Part shown: positions 17,926 to 27,179 of the stretch, one piece after another
Position numbering within the stretch: the stretch's first letter is position 1
How the letters are laid out: each line of letters begins with the position of its first letter
Source: Saccharopolyspora thermophila
GTDB taxonomy: Bacteria; Actinomycetota; Actinomycetes; Mycobacteriales; Pseudonocardiaceae
Assembly (NCBI RefSeq): GCF_014646075.1
Contig: NZ_BMMT01000016.1
Span: 1-64,000 of the forward strand
Direction: 5' to 3'
Length of the DNA: 64,000 bases
Made by a program: the position numbers and the translations under genes
Notes under the pieces: model-generated
What the model saw: the letters and a program-made list of their open reading frames with translations, nothing else
Databases searched by the model: none
Told to the model about the DNA's origin: nothing

Positions 17926-18117
17926 CTGACCTGCCGCAGCGAACGGGTGTTCCTGGCCGGCGACCACCTGGGCATGTTCGACACCGAAACGGAAATCCAC
18001 ACAGGACTTTTCGCCGCGCAGGAGGTCCGGAGCCTGCTGGCCACCGAACGGCAGAGCCCGCGGATCACGTCCCAGGTCCGGTCTGATGTTCGATCGGCTG
18101 CGGTCGGGGATTGGTGA
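17926..18117 (+). pseudogene. Remnant of an FAD-dependent amine oxidase-type protein (C-terminus only)
   Basis: The frame ending at TGA 18115-18117 contains ERVFLAGDHLGMFDTET followed by TGLFAAQEVRSLLATE. This is the C-terminal FAD-binding AGD segment and final helix of amine oxidase/protoporphyrinogen oxidase-type flavoproteins. Nothing upstream in this frame continues the family: it runs into the MFS gene in another frame. It therefore looks like a leftover tail after a deletion. The stretch from 18118 to 18253 holds no gene. Confidence 0.5.
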
Positions 18118-18187
18118 CGTAATGCCCTGGGAGCCGGGTCGGCCCGTGTGGAGCGTGGAGTGGTGTTGAGACCGCCGGACGGGCGCG

Positions 18188-18219
18188 GGAAGAGCTGTGT
18201 TCGCGCTGGCAGCTCTTCC
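18188..18219 (+). other. Hairpin upstream of the alpha/beta hydrolase
   Basis: A 9-bp inverted repeat (GGAAGAGCT / AGCTCTTCC) with a 14-base loop, 35 bases before the hydrolase start. It could be a terminator for upstream transcription or part of the hydrolase leader. Confidence 0.4.
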
Positions 18220-18253
18220 GCGTCGTCCCACACACGGTGAAGGAAGGTGTCGG

Positions 18254-19078
18254 ATGGGCGTCATCACCACCTCCGACGGCACGGAGATCTACTACAAGGA
18301 CTGGGGCTCGGGGCAGCCGATCGTATTCAGCCATGGCTGGCCGCTTTCGGCTGACGACTGGGACGCCCAGATGTTGTTCTTCCTGCAACACGGGTATCGG
18401 GTCATCGCCCATGACCGGCGTGGCCACGGGCGATCCAGCCAGCCAGGCCACGGCCACGACATGGACCACTATGCCGACGACCTCGCGGCCTTGACAGCGC
18501 ATCTGGATCTGGCGGACGCCATTCACGTGGGCCATTCGACCGGCGGTGGCGAAGTGGTCCGCTACCTGGCCCGACATGGCGAAAGCCGAGTGGCCAAGGC
18601 CGCGATCATCAGCGCGGTACCACCACTGATGGTCAGGACCGAGACCAATCCCGGCGGGCTGCCCAAAGACGTTTTCGACGGGTTCCAGGAGCGACTCGCC
18701 GCCAACCGCTCGGAGTTCTATCGCGACCTGCCGGCCGGGCCCTTCTACGGTTTCAACCGCCCGGGCGTGGAATCCTCGGAGGCCATCATCCAGAACTGGT
18801 GGCGTCAGGGAATGATGGGCGGCGCGAAGGCGCACCACGACGGCGTCGTCGCCTTCTCGCAAACCGATTTCACCGAAGACCTGACGAAGATCACCGTGCC
18901 GGTCCTCGTGATGCACAGCGACGACGACCAGATCGTGCCCTACGCGAACTCCGCGCCCCTGTCGGCGAAGCTTCTCCAGAACGCGACGTTGAGAACCTAC
19001 GAAGGGCTCCCGCACGGCATGCCCACCACCCATGCGGAGACGATCAACGCCGATCTACTGGCATTCCTCAGAGGATGA
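18254..19078 (+). CDS. Alpha/beta hydrolase, non-haem chloroperoxidase/arylesterase type
   Basis: 274 aa. The nucleophile elbow is GHSTGGGE, the acid lies in HSDDDQIVP and the His in [10 protein letters not shown]. The N-terminal [18 protein letters not shown] and [13 protein letters not shown] are typical of the cofactor-free haloperoxidase/arylesterase group, which hydrolyse esters and perhydrolyse in vitro. Start ATG 18254 follows AGGAAGG. Its stop abuts the cupin gene. The physiological substrate cannot be told. Confidence 0.85.
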   Translation: MGVITTSDGTEIYYKDWGSGQPIVFSHGWPLSADDWDAQMLFFLQHGYRVIAHDRRGHGRSSQPGHGHDMDHYADDLAALTAHLDLADAIHVGHSTGGGEVVRYLARHGESRVAKAAIISAVPPLMVRTETNPGGLPKDVFDGFQERLAANRSEFYRDLPAGPFYGFNRPGVESSEAIIQNWWRQGMMGGAKAHHDGVVAFSQTDFTEDLTKITVPVLVMHSDDDQIVPYANSAPLSAKLLQNATLRTYEGLPHGMPTTHAETINADLLAFLRG

Positions 19079-19083
19079 CCGTT

Positions 19084-19521
19084 ATGTCGGACATCGAGTC
19101 GACGACCGGTGGGCACAAGCCTCGATCGAACGCGTGGCAGTCGGCGATCACCGTGGTACAGGAGGCGGAGCCTCCCTTCATTCCATCGGGTGCGCATGCG
19201 ATGACCATCGTCGTCGAGTTCCCCCCGGGTGATCCCGGCACTCCTCCGCACCGGCATCCCGGACCGGCCTTCGGCTATGTGCTGGACGGCGAGATGGTGT
19301 TCGAGCTCGAGGGTGAGCCGGTGCGTGTCCTGCAGGCCGGTGAGGCGTTCTGGGAGCCGGGTGGCGACGTCATCCACTACCAGGACGGCAACAACCGCGA
19401 CGACATCCCGGTGCGTTTCACCGTCACCATGCTCTGCGAACCGGGCAAACCGATGCTCACCCTCGTGGACGAGGACGAGCTCGTCCGACGCAGGAACCGC
19501 CGGGCCCCGCGCACCGACTGA
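19084..19521 (+). CDS. Cupin-domain protein
   Basis: 145 aa single cupin. Motif 1 is GTPPHRHPGPAFGYVLDGEM (metal-binding His-x-His and later Glu) and motif 2 is PGGDVIHYQDGN. Such small cupins are metal-dependent oxidases or sensor/binding proteins. An ATG at 19075 overlapping the hydrolase stop is the alternative start; 19084 has better spacing from GAGG. Cotranscribed with the hydrolase and probably with the NmrA-like gene. Function otherwise unknown. Confidence 0.75.
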   Translation: MSDIESTTGGHKPRSNAWQSAITVVQEAEPPFIPSGAHAMTIVVEFPPGDPGTPPHRHPGPAFGYVLDGEMVFELEGEPVRVLQAGEAFWEPGGDVIHYQDGNNRDDIPVRFTVTMLCEPGKPMLTLVDEDELVRRRNRRAPRTD

Positions 19522-19587
19522 CCGCGAGCTCAGCCGCACCGCTGCCGTGGCACGCCACAACTTCCAAGAAAAGGAAAGTCAACGAAC

Positions 19588-20322
19588 ATGAAGATCGCTG
19601 TCATCGGTGGGACCGGGCTCATCGGATCGCGGGTGGTCACGATTCTGAACGGGAGCGGGCACGAGGCGGTGCCGCACTCGCCGTCCACCGGTCTGGACCT
19701 GCTCAGCGGGCAAGGACTGCCCGGGGCACTGGACGGGGCCGACGTCGTCGTCAACCTGACGAACTCGCCGACCTTCGATGACGCCTCGCTGGAGTTCTTC
19801 CGCAGGACCATGGACAATCTGCTGACGGCCGCCAAGGCCGCCGGCGTGGGCCACGCGGTCATCCTCTCGATCGTGGGCGCCGACCAGGTTCCGGGCCTGG
19901 TCTACTTTCGCGCGAAGGTGCTGCAGGAGGATATGCTCAAGGCCGGCCCCGTACCGTACTCGATCGTTCGCGCCACGCAGTTCTTCGAGTTCATCGACGC
20001 GGTGCTGTCCTGGACCGCCGACGAGCACGCCGTCCGCCTGCCCACCACGCGCATCCAGCCGATCGCCGCGGCTGACGTCGCCCAGGCCGTGGCCGACGTC
20101 GCCGTGGGCACTCCGCTGCAGGGCACCCGCAACGTCGCCGGCCCGGAGGTCTTCGCGCTCGACGAGCTGGGCAGGACCACCCTCACCGTCCGCGGTGACC
20201 ACCGCACCGTCATCACCGACAACAGCGCCGGCCTGTTCGCCGCCGCCTCGGGCGACGTCCTCATCGCCAAGGACGACGCCGTGATCGCCAGGACCGCCTA
20301 CCGGGACTGGGTCGCACGCTGA
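19588..20322 (+). CDS. NmrA-like/atypical SDR NAD(P)-binding protein
   Basis: 244 aa. It starts with the Rossmann motif IAVIGGTGLIGSRVV and contains GVGHAVILSIVGAD and YSIVRATQFFEF, features of NmrA-like atypical SDRs (nucleotide sensors or quinone/NADPH oxidoreductases) rather than classical YxxxK enzymes. It follows the cupin gene by 66 bases with its own AAGGAAAG ribosome site, so it may share that operon. The 190 bases downstream hold no gene. Confidence 0.8.
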   Translation: MKIAVIGGTGLIGSRVVTILNGSGHEAVPHSPSTGLDLLSGQGLPGALDGADVVVNLTNSPTFDDASLEFFRRTMDNLLTAAKAAGVGHAVILSIVGADQVPGLVYFRAKVLQEDMLKAGPVPYSIVRATQFFEFIDAVLSWTADEHAVRLPTTRIQPIAAADVAQAVADVAVGTPLQGTRNVAGPEVFALDELGRTTLTVRGDHRTVITDNSAGLFAAASGDVLIAKDDAVIARTAYRDWVAR

Positions 20323-20512
20323 CTCGGCTCGGTGGCGGCACCGATGCCGCGCACGCTCGCCGGGACCGTCCAGGACGCGAACTGTCGCGCCGGCAGCCGA
20401 ACGGTGGTGTCCACGTCGGCCGGTCAATCCCCGATCACCTGCACCCGTACCTGATCCGCAACAGCCCCACGCTCCCTGATCACGGACCTGATCCTCGTCA
20501 CGCGGTCGGCGG

Positions 20513-22960
20513 ATGGTTGCCGTCCACATCGAGGTGGTTGTATCGGGTGCCGTGGGGGACGTCCACAACGAGTTCGCGGGCAACGCGACCTATATGGTGC
20601 AGGCCGGAGACATCAGCGGGGACATCGTGTTCTCCGCGGTCACCGATGCACCTCTGGACAGGGCGGCGAGAGATCTGGCCGCGATGGTGCACGCGCAGTG
20701 GCGGGATGAGGCGGTGGCGCGAGGACTGGCGGGCGCGGGAAAGCTACCGGTGCAGTGGGTGGCGGACTGGTCGGTGGCCGACCACCGGGACAATGTGGGA
20801 GCGGCTCCGGCTGGCGGGCTGGGTGACCTGGTGGAGGCGTTGCGCGCGATGCCCGAGCAGCGGCTGGCGATCATCGGTGGCCCCGGCTCGGGCAAGACGT
20901 CGCTGGCGATCCTGCTGACTCTGGAGCTGCTGCGCGGCCACGCGAGGGCACAGCCGGTACCGGTGATCGTGCTGGCGTCGTCGTGGAATCCGGTCAAGGA
21001 GCACTTCGACGACTGGTTGGCGCGCCGAATCGGGGAGGAGTATCTGGGGCAGGGCAAGGATCTCACGCGCGACCGGATCCGTCAGCTGGTCCGCGACCGC
21101 CGAATCCTTCCTATTCTGGACGGTCTCGACGAGATGCCGGACCTGCTGCTCGAGGAAGCGCTGGCCAAGCTGAACAGGATGCTGGGCGACGGCTCACCGG
21201 TGATCCTCACCTGCCGGGCCGCCGAGTACACCGCCGCGATCACCAACAGGAGCGTGCTCGCCGGCGCGACCGTGGTCCGTGCCCAACCAGTGGGAACCCA
21301 CACGGCAGCGGACTACCTGCGCCGGACCGCACAGCCGCTACGCCTGCCGCGGTGGGAGCCGGTGCTGTCCGAGCTCATCACCAATCCGGGCGGGCCGATC
21401 GCGACAGCGTTCCAGTCACCGCTGATGCTGTGGCTGGCGCGCACGGTCTACCACAGCGGCCCGCACGATCCGGCCGAACTGCTCGACGCGGCACGCTTTC
21501 CCGATGCGTTGGCGATCGACCGGCACCTTCTCGACGCCCTGGTGCCCGCCGTGTTTCCGGCCGGCCCGCGCTCGCCCGACCAGCCCAAGCCCATCAGGGA
21601 TTGGGGACCGTCGCGGGCCCAGCGGTGGCTGGCGTTCCTCGCCGCGCACCTGACGCACTCGCACAGCAGGGAAATCGCATGGTGGCGGCTGAGCCGGGCG
21701 TACCCCGTCCCGCTGTTCGAGGTGCCCGCCCTGGTTGCCCTCTACTTCGTCCTGGTGGAGGTGATGAATCTCTTCGTCGACTGGTATCCCAGCCCCGACG
21801 CGTTCCAGTCGTTCGAGATCGCCCTCGGCTCGGACATCGCCTTCAAGCTCGCGCTGCTTGGCGGCGTGGTGGTGGGGTTGCTGCGCCTGTGGAAGAGCGA
21901 CCTGCCGCGGCGGCCAAGGGTACGAGGGCGGCTGACCGGCATCATCATGGCCATCGCGGTCCTGACCGTGCTCGCCTCGTTCCTGGAAAGGGGCGCGTCC
22001 ATCGTCGTGTACGCCGTCGGCGTCAGCACGGTTCTGGTCGTGGGGCTCGGCGTGCCGATGCCGTCTGCCCAGGTCCTGGGACCCCGTGCGTTGCTGCGTG
22101 GTGAACGGGCGAGCACCGCACTGACAGCATCGCTGGCCGGTCCGGTGGTCGGCGCGGCGGTGGCCTGGCTGCTGCCGACGTCGGGGTGGGCGGCGGTGTC
22201 CGGGATCTGGCTGATCGGCGGGCTGGCCGCCGCTGTCGTCGTGGTCGCGCTGAGCCCGTGGAGCCAGTGGCTGCTGGCGAAAGCGGTGTTGGCGGGGATG
22301 GGCCGGTTGCCCTGGTCCGTGCTGACCTTCCTCGAAGACGCTCGCCGCGCCGGGGTGTTGCGCCAGGTCGGCGGCGTGTACCAGTTCCGCCACGCCCACC
22401 TGCAGGCGCGGCTCGCCTCGGCGTGGACCGGGCGACAGGACGTCGTGCCGGCTCCTGACCGTGACGACGCCAATGAGCTGCGCATACACACCCGCAGCCG
22501 AAGCCCGCTCAGGCCACAGGTGATCGCGGTGCTGCTGCCGGTCCTGACGGTGGTCTTCATGGTCCAGTCCGAGAACAGCCTGACCGACGCCCAGGCGTGG
22601 CTGGGCACCGGCACGCTCGTGGCCGTGCCCGTGCTTGTCGGCTGGCTCCTGACACGCCTGGTGAGCCGGAAGGTCGAGCTGCACCTGACCAGTGAGCTTA
22701 TCGAGGCGACCGTGGGACGCCGGACGCTCACGTTCGGGTGGGATGATGTCGCGGAAGTCGCCGTGCGGCCGTTCGGCAGGAGCGAGGACGTCATGCTGCA
22801 CGTGCGTCCGGTGTCCGAGGTGGAGCTCGCCCCGTGGGTACGGGTCGACTCTGCCGGATGGATCGCGATGTACCCGTTGGGTACCGACGGGACCGTACCC
22901 CCTCAGCTCGAACAGGCGCTCGCCCGCTTCGCGGGAGAGCGTTGGAAGCCCCTCGACTGA
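20513..22960 (+). CDS. Membrane-associated NACHT (STAND) NTPase
   Basis: 815 aa. Residues ~18-40 contain VHNEF followed by VQAGDISGDIVF, a short N-terminal motif frequent in actinobacterial NLR-like proteins and similar to RHIM-type amyloid cores (V-Q-x-G). The NTPase has Walker A GGPGSGKTS (122-130) and a NACHT-type Walker B ILPILDGLDE (198-207), then RAAEYTAAI (sensor region) and a winged-helix-like part. From about residue 405 onward there are several hydrophobic segments, a cytoplasmic stretch, two more segments near 665-710 and a soluble C-terminal domain. STAND ATPases act as signal-sensing switches in regulation or anti-phage defence. No toxin-like effector domain is visible. No close operon partner on this strand. 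Confidence 0.8.
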   Translation: MVAVHIEVVVSGAVGDVHNEFAGNATYMVQAGDISGDIVFSAVTDAPLDRAARDLAAMVHAQWRDEAVARGLAGAGKLPVQWVADWSVADHRDNVGAAPAGGLGDLVEALRAMPEQRLAIIGGPGSGKTSLAILLTLELLRGHARAQPVPVIVLASSWNPVKEHFDDWLARRIGEEYLGQGKDLTRDRIRQLVRDRRILPILDGLDEMPDLLLEEALAKLNRMLGDGSPVILTCRAAEYTAAITNRSVLAGATVVRAQPVGTHTAADYLRRTAQPLRLPRWEPVLSELITNPGGPIATAFQSPLMLWLARTVYHSGPHDPAELLDAARFPDALAIDRHLLDALVPAVFPAGPRSPDQPKPIRDWGPSRAQRWLAFLAAHLTHSHSREIAWWRLSRAYPVPLFEVPALVALYFVLVEVMNLFVDWYPSPDAFQSFEIALGSDIAFKLALLGGVVVGLLRLWKSDLPRRPRVRGRLTGIIMAIAVLTVLASFLERGASIVVYAVGVSTVLVVGLGVPMPSAQVLGPRALLRGERASTALTASLAGPVVGAAVAWLLPTSGWAAVSGIWLIGGLAAAVVVVALSPWSQWLLAKAVLAGMGRLPWSVLTFLEDARRAGVLRQVGGVYQFRHAHLQARLASAWTGRQDVVPAPDRDDANELRIHTRSRSPLRPQVIAVLLPVLTVVFMVQSENSLTDAQAWLGTGTLVAVPVLVGWLLTRLVSRKVELHLTSELIEATVGRRTLTFGWDDVAEVAVRPFGRSEDVMLHVRPVSEVELAPWVRVDSAGWIAMYPLGTDGTVPPQLEQALARFAGERWKPLD

Positions 22961-22977
22961 GCCTGAGCAGCCGCGCG

Positions 22978-23012
22978 CGAACGGGCCGTGCGACCAGCAC
23001 ACGGCCCGTTCG
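22978..23012. terminator. Convergent hairpin terminator
   Basis: A perfect 13-bp inverted repeat (CGAACGGGCCGTG / CACGGCCCGTTCG) with a 9-base loop, 17 bases after the NACHT gene and beyond the 3' end of the opposing glycine-rich gene. It can serve both strands. Confidence 0.75.
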
Positions 23013-23087
23013 GCGAAGCCCGTTTCGAGCGGTCAGCGGTTCCCCTGCGCGGGTTCGGCAGACTCGCCGCCGATGTCGAGCAGGGAC

Positions 23088-23420
23088 CTAGTGATGCACG
23101 TTGCCTCCGCCGTTGCCGCCGATTCCGCCGCCGCCGCAGCCGTCACCGCCGAAGCCAGGACCACCGTGGCCGCCGTGACCACCGTGGCCGGCGAGGGTGC
23201 CGAGGCCGTTGGCGTCGCCACCACCTCCGCCGTCGCCGCCGTCACCACCACCCTGGCCACCGCCGGTGCCACCGCCGTCGCCGCCGTCGCCGCCGCCGAT
23301 CACGAACGGCCCCCAGCCACCGTGGAACGGCCACGTCGTCAGGACAGTGCGCCCCGGTAGGACATCCACCCGTTGGTCGTCAAGCTCCGCGGAGCTCAAC
23401 GGTCGAACTGCGTCGAACAC
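23088..23420 (-). CDS. Small glycine-rich protein
   Basis: 110 aa from GTG 23420, chosen because GAGGGGG lies seven bases upstream. Residues 1-45 are ordinary (MFDAVRPLSSAELDDQRVDV, then LPGRTVLTTWPFHGGWGPFV). The rest is almost entirely Gly with Asp, His and Asn in GGDGG, GHGG and GGNGG repeats, one Cys, and ends GGNVHH. Codons use C/G in third positions as in neighbouring genes, supporting a real gene. There is no signal peptide. It is convergent with the NACHT gene. Function unknown; it could be structural, nucleic acid-binding or a substrate of modification. Confidence 0.6.
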   Translation of the reverse strand: MFDAVRPLSSAELDDQRVDVLPGRTVLTTWPFHGGWGPFVIGGGDGGDGGGTGGGQGGGDGGDGGGGGDANGLGTLAGHGGHGGHGGPGFGGDGCGGGGIGGNGGGNVHH

Positions 23421-23580
23421 TCGGTTTCCCCCTCGGCATCGCGGGCGCGGATCGCGAACGAAGATGGATGCCGCAACACGGTGCACGCCCCCAGATCCGC
23501 TTACCGACGCCCCAGTTCGTCGGACCTGATGGAGGATAGGGGCATCTGCGGTTCCGCGCAGTCCGCGAAACAGGTTCCGC

Positions 23581-24480
23581 CTACGCAGATGCCGGTACCT
23601 CCTCCGGTGTGACCGCTGCGTGCCGGGAGACCGTCGAGCTGCCGACCACCGGGAGGTCGAACTGGACTCGGTCCGCGCGCGTGTAGACGTTCATCGACGT
23701 GCCTCGCAGGAAGCCGACGAGCGTCAGCCCGCGGTCCTCGGCGAGCTCCACGGCAAGTGACGAGGGTGCGGAGACCGCAGCCAGCATCGGGATACCGGCC
23801 ATCACGGCCTTCTGCACCAACTCGAAGGACGCCCTGCCGCTGACCAGGAGTATCGTGCCGCGCAGCGGCAGCCATCCGGAGCGCAGGCTGTGCCCGATGA
23901 CCTTGTCCACGGCATTGTGCCGCCCCACGTCCTCCCGCAGGCACAGGAGCTCGCCGTCCGCGGTGAACAGTCCGGCCGCGTGCAGGCCGCCGGTGCGCGC
24001 GAACACCCGCTGGGCCGTCCGCAGTCGGTCTGGCAGGGCCGTCAGTGTCTCCGGCTCGACGTGCAGGGGATCCTCGGCGACCGTCCACGGCGCGGTCGTG
24101 CGCACCGCGTCGAGGCTCGCCTTCCCGCACAACCCACACGACGACGTGGTGTAGAAGTTCCGCTCAAGCGACTGGTCGGGAACGGCGACACCTGGGGCCA
24201 GCGCGACGTCCACGACGTTGTAGGTGTTGCCGCCGTCGCCCGTGGCGCCGGCGCAGTACCGGATCGCGGCGATGTCGGCGGACTGTCGCACCACTCCCTC
24301 GCTGAGGAGAAAGCCCGCGGCCAGGTCGAAATCGCTCCCCGGGGTGCGCATGGTGACAGTCAACGGGCGGCCATCCAGGCGGATCTCCATCGGCTCCTCT
24401 GCCGCGAGTGTGTCCGGCCGCTGCGATGCCGCGCCATCCCGAATGCGCAACACCCGTCGCCGTGCGGTTACTCGGCTCAT
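23581..24480 (-). CDS. fdhD: Formate dehydrogenase sulfurtransferase FdhD
   Basis: 299 aa. FdhD passes sulfur to the molybdenum cofactor of formate dehydrogenase-type enzymes. The conserved CxxC is at Cys115/Cys118 ([10 protein letters not shown]). [23 protein letters not shown] and [12 protein letters not shown] are further FdhD hallmarks. The ATG overlaps the stop of the upstream molybdoenzyme gene by four bases, so enzyme and activator are made together. Confidence 0.93.
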   Translation of the reverse strand: MSRVTARRRVLRIRDGAASQRPDTLAAEEPMEIRLDGRPLTVTMRTPGSDFDLAAGFLLSEGVVRQSADIAAIRYCAGATGDGGNTYNVVDVALAPGVAVPDQSLERNFYTTSSCGLCGKASLDAVRTTAPWTVAEDPLHVEPETLTALPDRLRTAQRVFARTGGLHAAGLFTADGELLCLREDVGRHNAVDKVIGHSLRSGWLPLRGTILLVSGRASFELVQKAVMAGIPMLAAVSAPSSLAVELAEDRGLTLVGFLRGTSMNVYTRADRVQFDLPVVGSSTVSRHAAVTPEEVPASA

Positions 24481-26780
24481 TGGACGTGTTCCTGTTCGGT
24501 TGGGGTGGTGCTGGGTTCGAGGCGGATGATGACGCCCTTGGAGGTGGGGGTGTTACTGATGCGGGCGGTGCTGTCGAGGGGGACGAGGTTGTTGGTTTCG
24601 GGGTAGTAGGAGGCGGCTGAGCCCGGTGTGGTGGGGTAGGCGATGACACGGAAGTTGCGCGCGCGGCGTTCGATTCCGTCGCGCCACACCGTCACCAGGT
24701 CGACCTCGCTGCGGTCGGGGATGCCGAGTGCGTCCAGGTCGGATTGGTTGACGAGTACCACCCGGCGGCTGCCGTGGATGCCGCGGTAGCGGTCGTTGGT
24801 GGTGTAGGGAATGGTGTTCCACTGGTCGTGGGAGCGCAGGGTTTGCAGGACGAGGTGTCCTTCGGGGGGTTGGATCATTTCGAACGGGTTGTGGCTGAAC
24901 AGGGCTTTGCCGGTGGCAGTGGGGAACCGCCGGTCGTTGACCGGGTTCGGTAGCCGGAACCCGCCGGGTTGGGTGACACGGGCGTTGAAGTCGTCGAAGT
25001 CGGGGATGACGCGGGCGATGCGGTCGCGGATGGTGTTGTAGTCGGCTTCGAATTCCTCCCAGGGGATGGCGGGTTCGTTGCCCAGTGTTCGTCGGGCCAG
25101 GCGGCAGAGGATGGCGACCTCGCTGAGGAGGTGGGGGGAAGCGGGTTCGAGTCGTCCGCGGGAGGCGTGCACCATGCTCATGGAGTCCTCGACCGTGACG
25201 AATTGTTCTCCGCTGGCCTGGATGTCACGGTCGCTGCGGCCCAGGGTGGGCAGGATCAGCGCGGTTTCGCCGCAGACGGTGTGTGAGCGGTTCAGTTTGG
25301 TCGAGATGTGCACGGTGAGTCGGCACTGGCGCAGGGCCTGCTCGGTGAGTTCGCTGTCAGGTGCGGCGCGGACGAAGTTGCCGGCCACGCCGACGAAGAC
25401 TTTCGCGCGGTGTTCGAGCATGGCGCGGATGGCGTTGACCGAGTCGTAGCCGTGGTGGGTGGGTGGGGTGAAACCGAACTCGTGGCCCAGTGCGTCGAGG
25501 AACTCCTGCGGCATCTGTTCCCAGACACCCATGGTGCGGTCGCCCTGCACGTTGCTGTGGCCGCGGACCGGGCAAACGCCCGTGCCGGGGCGGCCGATGT
25601 TGCCGCGCAGCAGCAGGAAGTTGATGATTTCGCGGATGATGGGCACGCCGTGTTTCTGCTGGGTGATGCCCATCGCCCAGCAGACGATGATCCGTTTGCT
25701 GGCCAGGACCCGGTCGCGGACCTGCTCGATCTCGGCGCGGGTGAGACCGGTGGCGGTGCGTACCTGGTCCCAGTCGAGCTTGCGTGCCTGTTCGGCGAAC
25801 TCGGCGAACCCGCTGGTGTGCGCGGCGATGAACTCGTGGTCCAGCACCGTGCCGGGGTTGGCGTCCTCGGCCTGCAGGAGCAGGAGGTTGAGTGCCTTGA
25901 ACAGGGCGAGGTCGCCACCGGGGCGGATCTGCAGGAACTGGTCGGCGATGGGCGTGCCCCGGCCGAGCAGGCCGCGTACTGTCTGCGGGTGCTTGAAGCG
26001 CAGCAGCCCGGCCTCGGGCAGCGGGTTGACCGCGATGACCTGGCCGCCGTTGCGCTTGGTGCGTTCCAGCGCGGACAGCATGCGCGGGTGGTTGGTGCCG
26101 GGGTTCTGGCCCACCACGAACACCAGATCCGCCTGGTAGAGGTCCTCCAAACTCACGTTGCCCTTGCCGATACCCAGTGTTTCGCGCATCGCGGCGCCGC
26201 TGGACTCGTGGCACATGTTGCTGCAGTCGGGCAGGTTGTTGGTGCCGTAGGCACGGGCGAACAGCTGCAGCAGGAACGCGGCCTCGTTGCTGACCCGGCC
26301 CGAGGTGTAGAAGATCGCTTCGTCGGGGCTGTCGAGCCGGCGCAGCTCGCCGGCGATGAGATCCAGCGCCGCATCCCAGTCGATCGGTTCGTAGTGATCC
26401 GCACCCGGCCGCTTGACCATGGGCTCGGTGAGCCGCCCCTGCTGGTTCAGCCACAGATCCGACTGCCGGTCGAGCTCGGAAACAGGATGCTCGCGGAAGA
26501 ACTCAGCGGTGACCCGCCGGGTGGTGGCCTCGTCATTGATGTGCTTGGCACCGTTCTCGCAGTACTCGTTCAGGTGCCGATCCTTCGGGCCCGGTTCCGG
26601 CCAGGCACACCCCGGACAGTCGATGCCCGCGGCCTGATTGATGTTCAACAGCGTCAACGCCGTGCGCCGCACCGAGGTCTGCTGCAACGAATACTGCAGG
26701 GCGTGCGCCACAGCGGGCAGTCCCGTCGCCCACTCCTTGGGCTTGGTAACGGACACACCATCACCCGGTTCCCGGTTCAC
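24477..26780 (-). CDS. Molybdopterin oxidoreductase, FdhF/YdeP-like
   Basis: 767 aa starting at GTG 26780, which AAGGAG precedes at good spacing; the frame extends further upstream without family similarity. It matches the formate dehydrogenase alpha-like family: [18 protein letters not shown], the molybdopterin domain ([53 protein letters not shown]) and a C-terminal dinucleotide-binding domain ([21 protein letters not shown]). The N-terminus has no four-Cys [4Fe-4S] pattern, only the CPGC pair, as in YdeP relatives. The coupled fdhD supports a sulfurated Mo cofactor. Redox partner and substrate unknown; formate is possible but unproven. Confidence 0.88.
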   Translation of the reverse strand: MNREPGDGVSVTKPKEWATGLPAVAHALQYSLQQTSVRRTALTLLNINQAAGIDCPGCAWPEPGPKDRHLNEYCENGAKHINDEATTRRVTAEFFREHPVSELDRQSDLWLNQQGRLTEPMVKRPGADHYEPIDWDAALDLIAGELRRLDSPDEAIFYTSGRVSNEAAFLLQLFARAYGTNNLPDCSNMCHESSGAAMRETLGIGKGNVSLEDLYQADLVFVVGQNPGTNHPRMLSALERTKRNGGQVIAVNPLPEAGLLRFKHPQTVRGLLGRGTPIADQFLQIRPGGDLALFKALNLLLLQAEDANPGTVLDHEFIAAHTSGFAEFAEQARKLDWDQVRTATGLTRAEIEQVRDRVLASKRIIVCWAMGITQQKHGVPIIREIINFLLLRGNIGRPGTGVCPVRGHSNVQGDRTMGVWEQMPQEFLDALGHEFGFTPPTHHGYDSVNAIRAMLEHRAKVFVGVAGNFVRAAPDSELTEQALRQCRLTVHISTKLNRSHTVCGETALILPTLGRSDRDIQASGEQFVTVEDSMSMVHASRGRLEPASPHLLSEVAILCRLARRTLGNEPAIPWEEFEADYNTIRDRIARVIPDFDDFNARVTQPGGFRLPNPVNDRRFPTATGKALFSHNPFEMIQPPEGHLVLQTLRSHDQWNTIPYTTNDRYRGIHGSRRVVLVNQSDLDALGIPDRSEVDLVTVWRDGIERRARNFRVIAYPTTPGSAASYYPETNNLVPLDSTARISNTPTSKGVIIRLEPSTTPTEQEHVQ

Positions 26781-27179
26781 GCTCGTCTCCTTCGATCCCC
26801 GTCGGGCGGCGGCACCGCCCGGACCCGCATCGCAGCATCCGCCACCGCGGTGCGAAAAAGCAAAGAGAAGTTCCGGATCGCGCGATAACCGCCGTCTATC
26901 GCGGATCGCGGGGAGGTGATCTGGTTCAGCAGATGTGCGCATGGTCACGTTGTCCACTGTGGTCGTCACGTTCTGGTGTGGCCGCCGGCGCCCGCGTCAC
27001 CGGCCGTGGCGGCGACCACCGTTGAGCCGAACCGGATGGCAAACTTTATTGCCCATCTGGCAAAGGCGCCGGGCGGGTTGCCCGATTCCCGGGACCCGGG
27101 TCGGCAGTGCTGGATAGGGTGCCCGGTGATCGACGGCTGCGGCGGGGGCTCCGCCTGCGCACTGTTGCGGGAGGAAAAT
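26781..27179. promoter_or_regulatory. 399-bp divergent intergenic region
   Basis: Lies between the divergent molybdoenzyme and beta-helix-protein genes and should hold both promoters. A 7-bp inverted repeat, CGCGATA-N9-TATCGCG (26881-26903), about 100 bases upstream of the molybdoenzyme start, is a possible operator. No gene is seen. Confidence 0.35.

Noticed and set aside
22978-23012. The long palindrome considered as a regulatory operator or attachment site.
   Set aside because: Its place between two converging 3' ends and its G/C-rich 13-bp stem fit a bidirectional terminator.
23033-23272. An Ala/Val/Thr-rich 79-codon minus-strand frame overlapping the glycine-rich gene.
   Set aside because: It is the shifted reading of the GGC/GAC repeats; the glycine frame has the ribosome site and normal N-terminus.
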